Assembly: GCA_029582155.1 (NCBI GenBank)
Contig: CM055898.1
Coordinates: forward strand, 34,836,955 to 34,900,954
Origin: Panopea generosa
Lineage: Eukaryota > Mollusca > Bivalvia > Adapedonta > Hiatellidae
Reading direction: 5' to 3'
DNA: 64,000 bases
Position numbers and translations under genes: made by a program
Notes under the pieces: generated by a model
Databases searched by the model: none
Told to the model about the DNA's origin: nothing
What the model saw: the letters and a program-made list of their open reading frames with translations, nothing else
Shown here: positions 50,200 through 60,619 of the stretch, one piece after another
How positions within the stretch are numbered: position 1 is the stretch's first letter
How the letters are laid out: every line of letters begins with the position of its first letter

Positions 50200-53050
50200 T
50201 GATAACAGTTACAGAATATTTTACAGACAGGGAATGCAACAACAGCTACAGAATATTACACATACAGAGACTGCAACAACAGTTTCAGAATATAAAACAT
50301 ACAGGGACTGCAACAACATTTACAGAATATTAAACATACAGAGACTGCAACAACAGAATATTACACGTATAGGGCTTGCAACAACAGTTACAGAATATTA
50401 CACATACAGAGACTGTTACAGAATATAATTAAGCATGTGGAGACTGCAACAACATTTACAGAATATTAAACATACAGAGACTGCAACATCAGTTACAGAA
50501 TATTACACATATAGGGACTGCAACAACATTTATAGAATAATAAACATACAGAGACTGCAACATCAGTTACAGAATATTACACATATAGGGACTGCAACAT
50601 CAGTTACAGAATATACCACATACAGGGACTGCAACAACAATTTCAAAATAGTACTCATACAGAAACTGCAATTATACATACAGGGACTGCAATAATAGTT
50701 AAAGAATATTAAACATACAAGGGACTGCAACAATAGTTACAGAATATTAAACATACAGGGACTGCAACAATAGTTACAGAAAATTAAACATACAGGGTCT
50801 GCAACGATAGTTAAATAATATTACATATACTGAGACTGTAACAACCACTACAGAATATTATATATATATACAGAGACTGTAACAACATCATCATATTAGT
50901 AGAGACTGTAACAACAGCTGCATACAATTATATATACAGAGATTGTAACAACAGTTACAGGATATTATACATACAGGGACTGTTACATCAGCTACAGAAT
51001 ATTACACATACAGGGACTGCGACAACAGTTACAGAATAGTACACATACAGAGACTTAAACAACAGTTACAGAATATTAAACATGCAAGGACTAGAACAAC
51101 TGTCACAGAATATTACATATGCAGAGACTGCAAGAACAGTTACAGAATATTACACATACAGGGACTGTAACAACAATTTCAAAAAAGTACTCATACAGGG
51201 ACTGCAATTACACATACAGGGACTGCAACAATAGTTACAGAATATTAAACATACAGGGACAGCAACAACAGCTACATAATATTATATATACAGAGACAGT
51301 TACACTAGTTACAGAAAATTAACATACAGGGATGGTGACAACAGTTACTGAATATTCTACAGACAGGGACTGCAACAACAGCTACAGAATATTACACATA
51401 TAGGGATTGCAACAACAGTTACAGATTTTAACACATACAGAGACTGTTACAGAATATTACGCATGTGGAGATTGCAACATCAGTTACAGAATATTACACA
51501 TACAGGTACTGCAACATCAGTTACAGAATATAACACATATAGGGACTGCAACAACAATTTCAAAATAGTACTCATACAGGGACAGCAATTATACATACAG
51601 GGACTGCAACAATAGTTACAGAATATTAAACATACAGGGACTGCAACAATAGTTACAGAAAATTAAACTTACAAGGTCTGCAACAACAGTTACATAATAT
51701 TACATATACTGAGACTGTAACAACCACTACAGAATATTATATATAAACAGAGACTTTAACAACATTGTCTTATTAGTAGAGACTGTAACAACAGCGCCAT
51801 ACTATTATATATACAGAGACTGTAACAACAGTTACACAATATTATACATACAGAAATGCAACATCAGCTACAGAATATTACACATAAAGGGACTGCGACA
51901 ACAGTAACAGAATAATACCCATACAGAGACTGCAACAACAGGTACAGAATATTAAACATGCAAGGACTTGAACAACAGTCACAGAATATTAAACATACAG
52001 GGACTACGACAACAGTGACAGAATATTACACATACAGAGACTGCAAAAACAGTTACAGAATATTAAACATACAGGGACTGTAACAACAGTTACATAATAT
52101 TAAACATATAGAGACTGCAACAACAGTTACAGAATATTAAACATACAGGTATTGCAACAACAGTTACATAATATTACAAATACAGAGACTGCAACAGCAG
52201 TTACAGAATATTTAACATACAGATACTGTAACAACAGTAACAGAATATTAAACATACAGTGCCTGCAACCACAACAGTTTCAGAATATTACACATAAAGG
52301 GACTGCAACAACAGCTACAGAATATTACACATACATGGACTGCAACAACAGTTACAGGATATTACACATACAGAGTCTGCAACAACAATTACAGAATATT
52401 ACTCATACGGGGACTGCAACAACAGTTACATAATATTAAACATACAGTGACTGCAACAATAATTACAGAATATTACACATACACATATAGGGACTGCAAC
52501 AACAATTTCAAAATAGTACTCATACAGGGACTGCAATTACACATACAGGGACTGCAACAGTAGTTACAGAATATTAAACATATAGGGACTGCAACAATAG
52601 TTACAGAAAATTAAACACACAGGGTCTGCAACAACAGTTACATAATATTACATATACTGAGACTGTAACAACTACTACAGAATATTATATATATATACAG
52701 AGACTGTAACAACATCGTCCTATTAGTAGAGACTGTAACAACAGCTGCATACTATTATATTTACAGAGACTGTAACAACAGTTACAGAATATCATACATA
52801 CAGGGACTGTAACATCAGCTACAGAATATTACACATACAGGGTCTGCGACAACATTTACAGAATATTAAACATGCAAGGACTGAAACAACAGTCACAGAA
52901 TATTAAACAGACAGGGACTACGACAACAGTAACAGATCATTACACATCCAGAGACTGCAAGAACAGTTACAGAATATTAAACATACAGGGTCTGCAACAA
53001 CAGTTACAGGGTATCACATAAACACAGTCTGCAACAACAGTTACAGAATA
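50200..53050 (+). repeat. ~1-kb higher-order repeat, three copies (site 2)
   Basis: The TTAGTAGAGACTGTAACAAC marker recurs at about 50885, 51768 and 52705, in the same variant order as at 40.4-43.4 kb, about 9.8 kb away. Confidence 0.85.
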
Positions 53051-53349
53051 TTACACATACAGAGACTGGAACAACAGTTCAGAATATTAAACATACAGGG
53101 ACTTAACAACAGTTACAGAATATTAAACATACAGGAACTGGAACAACATTTGCATAATATTAAACATACAGAGACTGCAACAACAGTTACAGAATATTAA
53201 ACACACAGGTACTGCAACAACAGTTACATAATATTACAAATACAGTGACTGCAACAACAATTACAGAATGTTTAACATACAGATACTGTAACAACAGTTA
53301 CAGAATATTAAACATACAGTGACTGCAACAACAGTTACAGAATATTAAA

Positions 53350-53882
53350 CAAACATGGACTGCAACAACAGTTACAAAATATTACTCATACAGGGACTTC
53401 AACAACAGTTACTGAATATTACTCATACAGGGACTGCAACCACAGTTACAGAACATTACTCATACAGGGACTGCAACCACAGTTACAGAACATTACACAT
53501 ACAGGGACTGCAACAACAGTTACAGAATATTACTCATACAGGGACTGCAACCACAGTTACAGAACATTACTCATACAGGGACTGCAACAACAGTTACAGA
53601 ACATTACTCATACAGGGACTGCAACAACAGTTACAGAACATTACACATACAGGGACGGCAACAACATTTACAGAATATTACACATACAGTGACTGCAACA
53701 ACAGTTACAGAATATTACTCATACAGGGACTGCAATAACAGTTACAGAATATTACACATATAAGGATTGCAACAAGTTACAGAAAATTACACATACAGGG
53801 ACTGCAACAACATTTACAGAATATTAAACATACAAGGACTGCAACAACAGTTACATAATATTACACATACAGAGTCTGGACA
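53350..53882 (+). repeat. Homogeneous right-edge monomers of the satellite
   Basis: Monomers here are almost identical (CAGGGACTGCAACAACAGTT or ...CCACAGTT, with link AATATTACTCATA). This gives an unbroken 127-codon frame at 53355-53738 because all three frames of this monomer lack stops. The array ends abruptly at about 53882. Confidence 0.88.
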
Positions 53883-54146
53883 CTGTCACAGGACAAATCT
53901 TGACTTATTTTATTGTCTTTATATCCCACATTATAGTGTTTTAGCATAACCTATAAACATTAGATTACATATTACAATAGATCTATTAAAATACATGCAG
54001 CTGCATTTCAGAAAGGTATGTAAAGTCGTGTTCATTCAAACTAGGTATATATATATAAATATACTGGGTCCGTCAACAATAAAATACACAGTAAACTTTT
54101 GTGTGTATGATAACATTAAACAAATGTTTCACATCATTTTGATTAT
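53883..54146. other. Flanking sequence, nothing recognised
   Basis: AT-rich junction between the satellite and the next SINE. The short open frame starting at 53995 runs into the SINE and is not supported as a gene. Confidence 0.5.
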
Positions 54147-54382
54147 GTTGTTGTTGTATGGTGTTAATGTTGCTTTCAACAATTTTTCAATCATATCGCG
54201 ACAGTGTGTACTTGAGACAGTATTCTGAGTGCTGTCACACTAATGTATCATGCCGCAGACACGTGGTATGATACCCAACCCATTCACATTATACTGACAC
54301 CAGGCTGACCAGACCTAGAACTATCCTCTAAATGCTGAGCGCCAAGCTAGGAAACTTCTAGTACCATTTTTAAAGTCTTTGG
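54147..54382 (-). mobile_element. SINE-1 copy lacking its tRNA head
   Basis: Matches the body and (CAA)n tail of the SINE at 10301-10625 (shared CTTTCAACAATTTTTC, GCAGACACGTGGTATGATAC, CCATTTTTAAAGTCTTTGG). It stops where the tRNA-like head should begin, so it is 5'-truncated on its own strand. Confidence 0.88.
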
Positions 54383-54407
54383 TTTATTTTGATTAATATT
54401 CCATTAT

Positions 54408-54454
54408 ATTGATTGAATATTTAGCATCATTTTTATGCCACCGAGGGCTAACAG
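54408..54454 (-). mobile_element. SINE-2 3'-end fragment
   Basis: ATTGAATATTTAGCATCATT through ATGCCACCGAGGGCTAACAG, the tail-proximal 47 bp of the SINE-2 family. The rest is missing. Confidence 0.75.
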
Positions 54455-56030
54455 AAATTAAAATTTTAATTTTGACATGGTGTCGTGATTTTGATATATA
54501 CTTTTAATCCATTTTATTGATTATCTCCTTTTTCAAAACATTTATACGGTTTTTTTTTCCTGATATAAAAGTTATACTCCTTTATTCAATGATACATAAT
54601 TTTAAGCACATTTAAAGATACATTTAGTTCTGGTGGTAAAATCTTAAATATGAATGTTTTTATTGTATGTATATAACCCAGTTCCAGTTTAACATTTTCA
54701 AATTGATACTATATGGTGACCTTTGGCCTATTTAGTCCCCCCAATAACCACATGTTGTTTATAGTACACAAATTGTTCAATATTTCACTTGTTGACCTTT
54801 TACCCAATGACCTCTATGAATAATACGTCATTATTTTTAACGCATGCATTGGTAATTTAAAATAAATGGACAGTGATGGTCAAAACAATTAACAGACATC
54901 TTAAAAGGATTATATTGGCATACTACGGTCAATTCCCTGTCCTAAATACACATGCCCAGCATGAAGATACACTTATAACTTAGAGATATACGCATCTAAA
55001 GTGTCTAATTGCATAACGTCTTTGTTACAAACATTGGGTTTCTGACGCCATGTTTTAGTTTTTGTTTACATTTGCTATTTTCAACGAACTGCTAACCGGG
55101 TTTCCGATCAATCATCGGATAACATCATGAAGACTCCTTCCCACTCCTGTTTTTGAGGCTTTGTTCAAGAAGTTTACAGAGTTCAATGTGAACATTGCGC
55201 AACACTTTATTGCCGGACGTATTAAAGTTTTGGCCAATATTCAATTACTGTTAATTTGATAACTTTCAAGTAAATAAAGGTTATACATCAATGCACACTG
55301 CATACAGGAAAAGTCTTGATTAACAGCGTGTTTGTGTTACTTGTCAATATACGTCTCACACCACTACTACATTTCCCATAGGGCTCCATTGTAACATTTA
55401 TGTCCAAAACAGAGTGAAAAATTAAATTCTGCAGCATGTGTCTGGGCTCAAATTCTTCACTGGTTCAAGATACGCAATTATAAAAAAAAAAAAGTATACC
55501 TAGACCAGGTTGTTTTTTTTTTAATTCAATACTTTTGTGAGACCTATCCATTTCCAAAGTAATAATATGTCAACTATTCGCCCTAGATGCGGTTCGAACC
55601 GACAATTCTGAAATGACACAGAATTGTCCAGAAATCTGGTATCAGCATCAAATTTTCAGTGGAGATTTCTAAAATACTGACCATTTAACTCATGCTAGCA
55701 AAAAACAAAACATTGCAGTACAAAGCCCTGAAAAAAGAAGAAAAAGAGAACTAAAGTTTTATTTCTACCTCCTTCAACTGTAGCTCCGGAGTACTCAAGG
55801 GAGATAATAGTGGTGTAAGTCCTATAATCCCTTTAAATATGAATGTTTTTGGTATTATCTCATCCAGTTAAAAATTTTGCTTGTGGTGGTGACCTTTGGC
55901 CTTAAAACTCATTTAACCTGATTGCCATTCATGAACACACCGTACCTCATGCATTGATTTTTAGTGACATATATGAGAAATTTCACGAGATTATATACAG
56001 TATAGATTACTATTTACAAATGGTTGTATG
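54455..56030. other. Non-coding region with a twice-occurring dispersed repeat
   Basis: No gene was recognised. Two stretches, about 54640-54800 and 55830-55960, share AAATATGAATGTTTTT, then a CCAGTT word, then GGTGACCTTTGGCCT, and look like diverged copies of one dispersed repeat. Confidence 0.5.
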
Positions 56031-56059
56031 ACCGCAGTGTGGTCTAGTAATAGAGTGTC

Positions 56060-56590
56060 GCAATATTGGTAGAGGGTCGTCCAAGGAAAATTTCTGCGAA
56101 ATTATTTCGCAATCGGGCTAGTTATTTCTGACAAGAAATATTTTGAAATTTTAGTAAAGCCTTACAGAGAAAACCAGCCAAGTCTGGTCAGTGGTTTCAG
56201 AAGAGATTTTTGAACTTTTTACTATAGCCATATAGGGAAAAACAACCTAGTCTGGTCAGTGGTTTCAGATGGGATTTTAAAATTTTTACTATAGCCATAT
56301 AGGGAAAACCAGCCAAGTCTGGTCAGCAGTTTCAGATGAGATTTTGTAAGTTTTTACTATAGCTATAAAGGGAAAACCAGCCAAATCTGGTCAGCGGTTT
56401 TAGACGAGCTTTTACTATAGCCATACAGGGAAAACTAGCCCTACCCACTGTTTTATGAATCATGATGGCTAAAACAATGTTGGTAGAGGATCACCAAGGG
56501 AGCATATCTTTGAAATTACTTCAAAATTGGGCCAATTATATTTTCCGCATGGATCACTGAGTTTGGTAGAGAATTAACCATCCAAGGATT
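56060..56590 (+). repeat. ~67-bp imperfect tandem repeat within a dispersed element
   Basis: The phrase ACTATAGCCATATAGGGAAA occurs at about 56221, 56288, 56356 and 56413 (spacings 67, 68 and 57), each followed by CCAGCCAAGTCTGGTCAG and a TTTCAGATGAGATTTT-like end. It is flanked by related GGTAGAGGGTCGTCCAAGG and GGTAGAGGATCACCAAGGG phrases on the two sides. Confidence 0.75.
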
Positions 56591-57239
56591 AGTCTTGTGG
56601 TGTTTTATTTAAATCAGGCAATTCAGAACTCAACTGTGGAACTATATTTTCAGCAGTAGAAATTCATGGACATCCTTCGGGTGAAAGTTGTTGCAATCTA
56701 TTGAACATATCATCCTTTGAAGCTTTGAAATATGACTACTAAGCCAAGGTACATCTGCCCTGGTAAAATTGAATTTCAACTTTGTTATTGACTTTTATTA
56801 GAGTGTTAAAAAAACAACAACAAAGAATAAACAAACAAGAGGTCTGAGATCTTTCTACTGGACAATAAATAATTATTTATAATAATTATATTGAGTATAA
56901 ATAAATAAAATATATGATTACAAAAACAGATGAGAAAAATCAGATTTAGCTGTTTTCCCATAGCATTCCAATGTAAAAATCAAAGTCCCCATACTAGGCC
57001 CTAAATGACTCTACCCCCTTTATTATAACAAACTTAAAATCCTTCCTCATATGAATCATTTTTACCAAATATGAATACATTTGTTTTTTAGTTTTTAAGA
57101 AGATTTTTAAAAAATAATAATCTTATTCAGCAGTTTTTGGTCACTGCTGTCCCATTATGGAAATCATCCTTTAAAGGACCATTATAAAACTGATGAAAAT
57201 TACAGAGTTTCTTGTAAGCATTCCTATGTAAGAACAAGA
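56591..57239. other. AT-rich sequence, nothing recognised
   Basis: No supported gene or repeat. It contains A-rich runs near 56810 and short low-complexity tracts. Confidence 0.4.
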
Positions 57240-58245
57240 GCCAATCCCCCTGCCCTAGCAAATTCTGTCCACTTCCTGTCAATGCTCTCTTATCATTGTG
57301 TGCAGTTTCAAAGCATTCATTTCAAAACTTTTGCAGATATGCTTCAAACAAGGGTAAACAACAAAGGAGAATAATTCTGTGAAGACAGAAGAGTGCTGAT
57401 GGCTACTTGGCTGGAAAATACCAAACTGCATAGCAGGAACAATATTTGGCTTTGCACTTGACAGAACTCATTTGTAAATCATTGAACCGGAACAAAAAGA
57501 CAATATGTGCATATCCTAGTTAGTTTTACAAAATTAAAACCAGAGGTTGTAGAGAAATAGAGTGGAGAAAAGTTTAATCACAGACAGAATGAAAGGGCCA
57601 CAACTCTGTGAAAAGTCATCAAAGGGGAACACAGACATAGCAAATTTCATAAAATTCCAACCTGAGGTTGTAAAGAAATAGCAAGGACAATAATTTGGTC
57701 ACAGACTCAATGAAATGGCCATTACTCTGTGAAAATCATCGAACTGGCACACAAAGACAATATGCGCATCTCCACTTGGTAGTGATGCATCCTAGCAAGT
57801 TTGATAAAATTTCAACATGGGGTTGTAGTGAAATAGCGTGGACAAGAATTTGGTCACAGACAAAATCAAAGGGCCATAACTCAGTGAAAAATCATCGAAC
57901 CGAAACATAAAGACAATAAACACATCTGCACTTGGTAGCGGTGCATCCTAGTAAGTTTCATAAAATTCCAACATTGGGTTGTAATGAAATAGTGCAGACA
58001 AGAATCTGGTCACAGACAGAATGAAAGGGCCATAACTCCATGAAAAATCATCAAACCGGAACAAAAAGATATTATGCACATCTCAACTTGGTAGTGATGC
58101 ATCCTTGCAAGTTTCATAAAATTCCAACCAGAGGTTGTAGAGAAATAGCCCGGACAATAATTTGGTAACAGACGGACGCACACACACATGCACTCACGTA
58201 CGAAGTGGTGACTATATGCTTCCCCCCTTTGGGGGAATATAATAA
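57240..58245 (+). mobile_element. Pearl-like element with ~155-bp core repeats and terminal hairpin
   Basis: The unit marker GGGCCATAACTC(TG)TGAAAA occurs at about 57594, 57714, 57873 and 58025 (spacings 120, 159 and 152), with a partial unit upstream from about 57470. It is followed by a GACGGACGCACACACAC tract and a terminal hairpin TTCCCCCCTTTGGGGGAA near 58220-58238. Same architecture as 30599-31913. Short open frames here follow the repeat and are not genes. Confidence 0.75.
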
Positions 58246-59160
58246 TAAAGGGAGATAGTTCAAAACTGGGGAAGGTAGAGCTGAAATAATAATGCACTCT
58301 AAATATCCTCTATTATTGTGCAAAATATGAACCAAATCCCTTGAAAAGTTTTGAGTAATCTGTATGATATGTACACTAAAAGTGATAAATGGGGATAATT
58401 GATTAGGCAGGGTAGAGTCATGGTTTTAAGACAATCCACTGTTTCTCAATGTCCTCCATCTTTGTATGCAGTTGGTTTGATTGACTGATTGAATATTTAG
58501 CTTCATTCTTATGCCAATGAGGGCTAACAGAAGATTAGTTAATCTATCCACTGTTTCCTTGGATCCTGAAAGGTAAACCTGTACTCAAGCACACCCCATC
58601 TCCTCTAGTAATTGATAACTTTCCCACTTGAATCAGTGATGAGAGACAAATGATAATGAGACAGAATGTCATATATCAATAATCACGGAGACTATTGTTG
58701 GGTGGGGATTTGAACCCACGACCCCTGGATTGATAGTTAGACACATAACCGACTGAGCTAATCAGGCCCAACTTGTAATTTCGCAGTTCCATTCAGCACT
58801 TTTAGAGTTATGCCCAGGCCAAGTGAATTTAATATAGAGAGATAGTTCAAAAAGTAAGCAAGACAGAGTTATGCACTTCCTCTCAATGTCACCAGTCATT
58901 GTGTGAAGATTCAACAAAATCCCTAGTATAGTTTTGGAGTTATGCTCTGGACAATAGTGTTATCAATAATAAAGGGGAAAAAAGTAAGTAAGGTAGTGTT
59001 ATAGTTCAAATATATACTGCACTTCCTTTCAATGTCCTCTGTCATTGTGTGAAGGTTCAACAAAACCCCTTGAATGGTTTTGTAGTAATGCTCCATACAA
59101 AAGTGTTACAGACAGAGACTAATACCATATCCCCTTCGCCTTCAGCAGGAGACATACTGG
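58246..59160 (+). mobile_element. Diverged pearl-like element, split by SINE-2
   Basis: Contains repeated phrases (GGGAGATAGTTCAAAA, AGTTATGC(T/C)C, CACTTCCTCTCAATGTC, GTGTGAAG(G/A)TTCAACAAAA) at about 150-bp spacing on both sides of a SINE-2 insertion. It ends with an ACAGACAGAGAC tract and a CCCCTTCGCCTTCAGCAGG imperfect hairpin near 59130-59150. Confidence 0.6.
58478..58769 (-). mobile_element. SINE-2 copy, complete
   Basis: From the tail (TGATTGACTGATTGAATATT on plus) to the tRNA-like head (GGGATTTGAACCCACGACCC covers the B-box complement; ATAACCGACTGAGCTAATCAG covers the A-box). It is inserted in the pearl-like element. Confidence 0.9.
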
Positions 59161-59272
59161 ACCTCAATTCATTTGAAAAAACTTGAAACCCCTTCTCACA
59201 GGAATCATTATATCCTTTATGAGCAAATTTGGCTTGTTGGTTCTCAGGCGTTATAACATGCTATACTGGAGT

Positions 59273-59428
59273 TTATTCCTGGGTCTGGCAACAACCAGAG
59301 TTAGTAGGTTTTCTGTCATTATTCCTGGGCCAGGCCACTGCCAGTGTTAGTAGGATTTCTGCTGTTATTCCTTGGTCTGGGCACTACCAGCATTAGTAGG
59401 ATTTCTGCCATTATTCCTGGCACTCTAT
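59273..59428. repeat. 46-bp tandem repeat, three copies
   Basis: Units beginning TTATTCCTGGGTCTGG at 59273, 59319 and 59365 with an exact 46-bp spacing, then a partial fourth. Each contains TTAGTAGGATTTCTGC. Confidence 0.88.
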
Positions 59429-60184
59429 TATGCTCTATTTCACATAATCAAAATTAAAATTTTAAAAATTCTTTATCATTCAAATAAAAACTGATGGGAA
59501 TAAACTAAAATTTCAAAGATATATCAAATTGTTTCAACTTGGCTTATATGCATTATGTACATTTCATTTAAATTTGTTCTTGGTTTGTTTCGTTGTTTAA
59601 TTACGTAGTCTACCAGGTGACTGGCAACCCTAATTTGCTCCAGATTTCAGAAGTAGCCACATGAGGTCAAACTGAGAAAGAAATACCGAAAGATTCCAAT
59701 TATCGAAATATGATTTACTCAAATAAAACTGGAAGAACAAGTTCAAGTTCACTGTATATATTATTACTTAATTACAGGTAATTTGCATACTTTATACTGC
59801 AACTGTTTCTTTTGCAATGTTGGTTTTACAAGGGAAACATAATCTAGACAGTTTGCTTGCATCAAGGCTGTATAAATTTTCAGCAATACAATTACAGCCT
59901 AGTTGACTTGGGTGCTTTGCTTAGTAAGGATCAGTACTCATTGACACATATAGTTGGAAATAATGATAAAATTAAGTTGCTGCAACACAGATTTTGGAAT
60001 ATATGTACTGACATTAAATATCAACATATTTAGTACGTCAAGTCACTCTCAGTGGTGTGAATGTAAGAGTTGAATGTGGTAATGGTGTTGAAGAAAACGG
60101 AATAAAATCAGTTGGAAGATATATTGTCAAATTTTATGACCAATTACACTCTTATTGATACTTTACCGTTGGGTACAATGAAAA
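59429..60184. other. AT-rich sequence, nothing recognised
   Basis: No supported gene, RNA or repeat. Confidence 0.4.
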
Positions 60185-60619
60185 TGACATTAGCATTCCC
60201 AAACAGGTTAAAATCAAATACCCTTAACAGGTCAAAATCGAAAACCTTAACATGTTAAAAATCAATTAACCAAACAGTTAAAAACAAATAGCCAAACAGG
60301 TTAAAATCAATTAACCAAATAAGTTAAAATCAAAAAACCTTAACAGGTTTAAAACAACAAATACACAATAGAACCCTTAATTGGTTTAAAACAAGAAAAT
60401 CACATCATATTCTAGACAGTTTAAAATCAAATAACCAAACAGGTTAAAGTCATATAACCAAACAGATAAAGAACATAAACAAGACAACAGCATCCTTATT
60501 GAGCTTAAAACATTAAATCAAACTGATATTCTCAACAGATTAAACTCATACAACCTTAACATGTTAAAAACTTAAAATACTAGTTAAAACCAGAAACAAA
60601 AACAAAAACTTCTTTAACA
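60185..60619. repeat. Degenerate AGGTTAAAATCAAATAACC repeat
   Basis: Irregularly spaced variants of CAGGTTAAAATCAAATA(A)CC lead into the regular 60-bp array and look like its decayed edge. Confidence 0.7.

Larger units (their letters stand above)
31914..53882 (+). repeat. 37-bp satellite, segment 8 (main block, 22 kb)
   Basis: Uninterrupted by recognised transposons. Subtypes alternate in domains: TATATA-type (31.9-36.0, 37.9-40.3, 45.1-50.0 kb), short ACACAGACTG monomers (32.5-33.9, 43.98-44.8 kb) and the GGGACTGCAACAACAGTTAC / ACACATA type (36.1-37.9, 40.4-43.4, 50.2-53.9 kb). Long-range duplications link the domains. Reading frames up to 127 codons here are satellite translation, not genes. 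Confidence 0.95.

Noticed and set aside
7797..53882. CRISPR-like array of 37-bp repeats
   Set aside because: Monomers are contiguous with no unique spacers, vary continuously, and the context is a eukaryotic repeat region.
7797..53882. Claim that the array is a centromere or telomere
   Set aside because: Higher-order structure is suggestive, but nothing in the sequence alone shows CENP-A binding or chromosome position, and no telomeric TTAGGG repeats are present.
7722..53949. Many open frames of 60-127 codons with SYRILNIQ / TVTEYYTY-type peptides
   Set aside because: All are translations of the 37-bp satellite in rotating frames, with no start context, domain or codon bias of a gene.
55590..55612. 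B-box-like GGTTCGAACC suggesting a tRNA
   Set aside because: A palindromic B-box match alone. No A-box or cloverleaf around it.
56036..56066. A-box-like GTGGTCTAGTAATAGAG
   Set aside because: No B-box at the right distance; lies in a dispersed repeat.
58010..58335. Minus-strand frames at the end of the 155-bp repeats
   Set aside because: They run through the repeat core, the CA-rich tract and the hairpin. No conserved protein feature.
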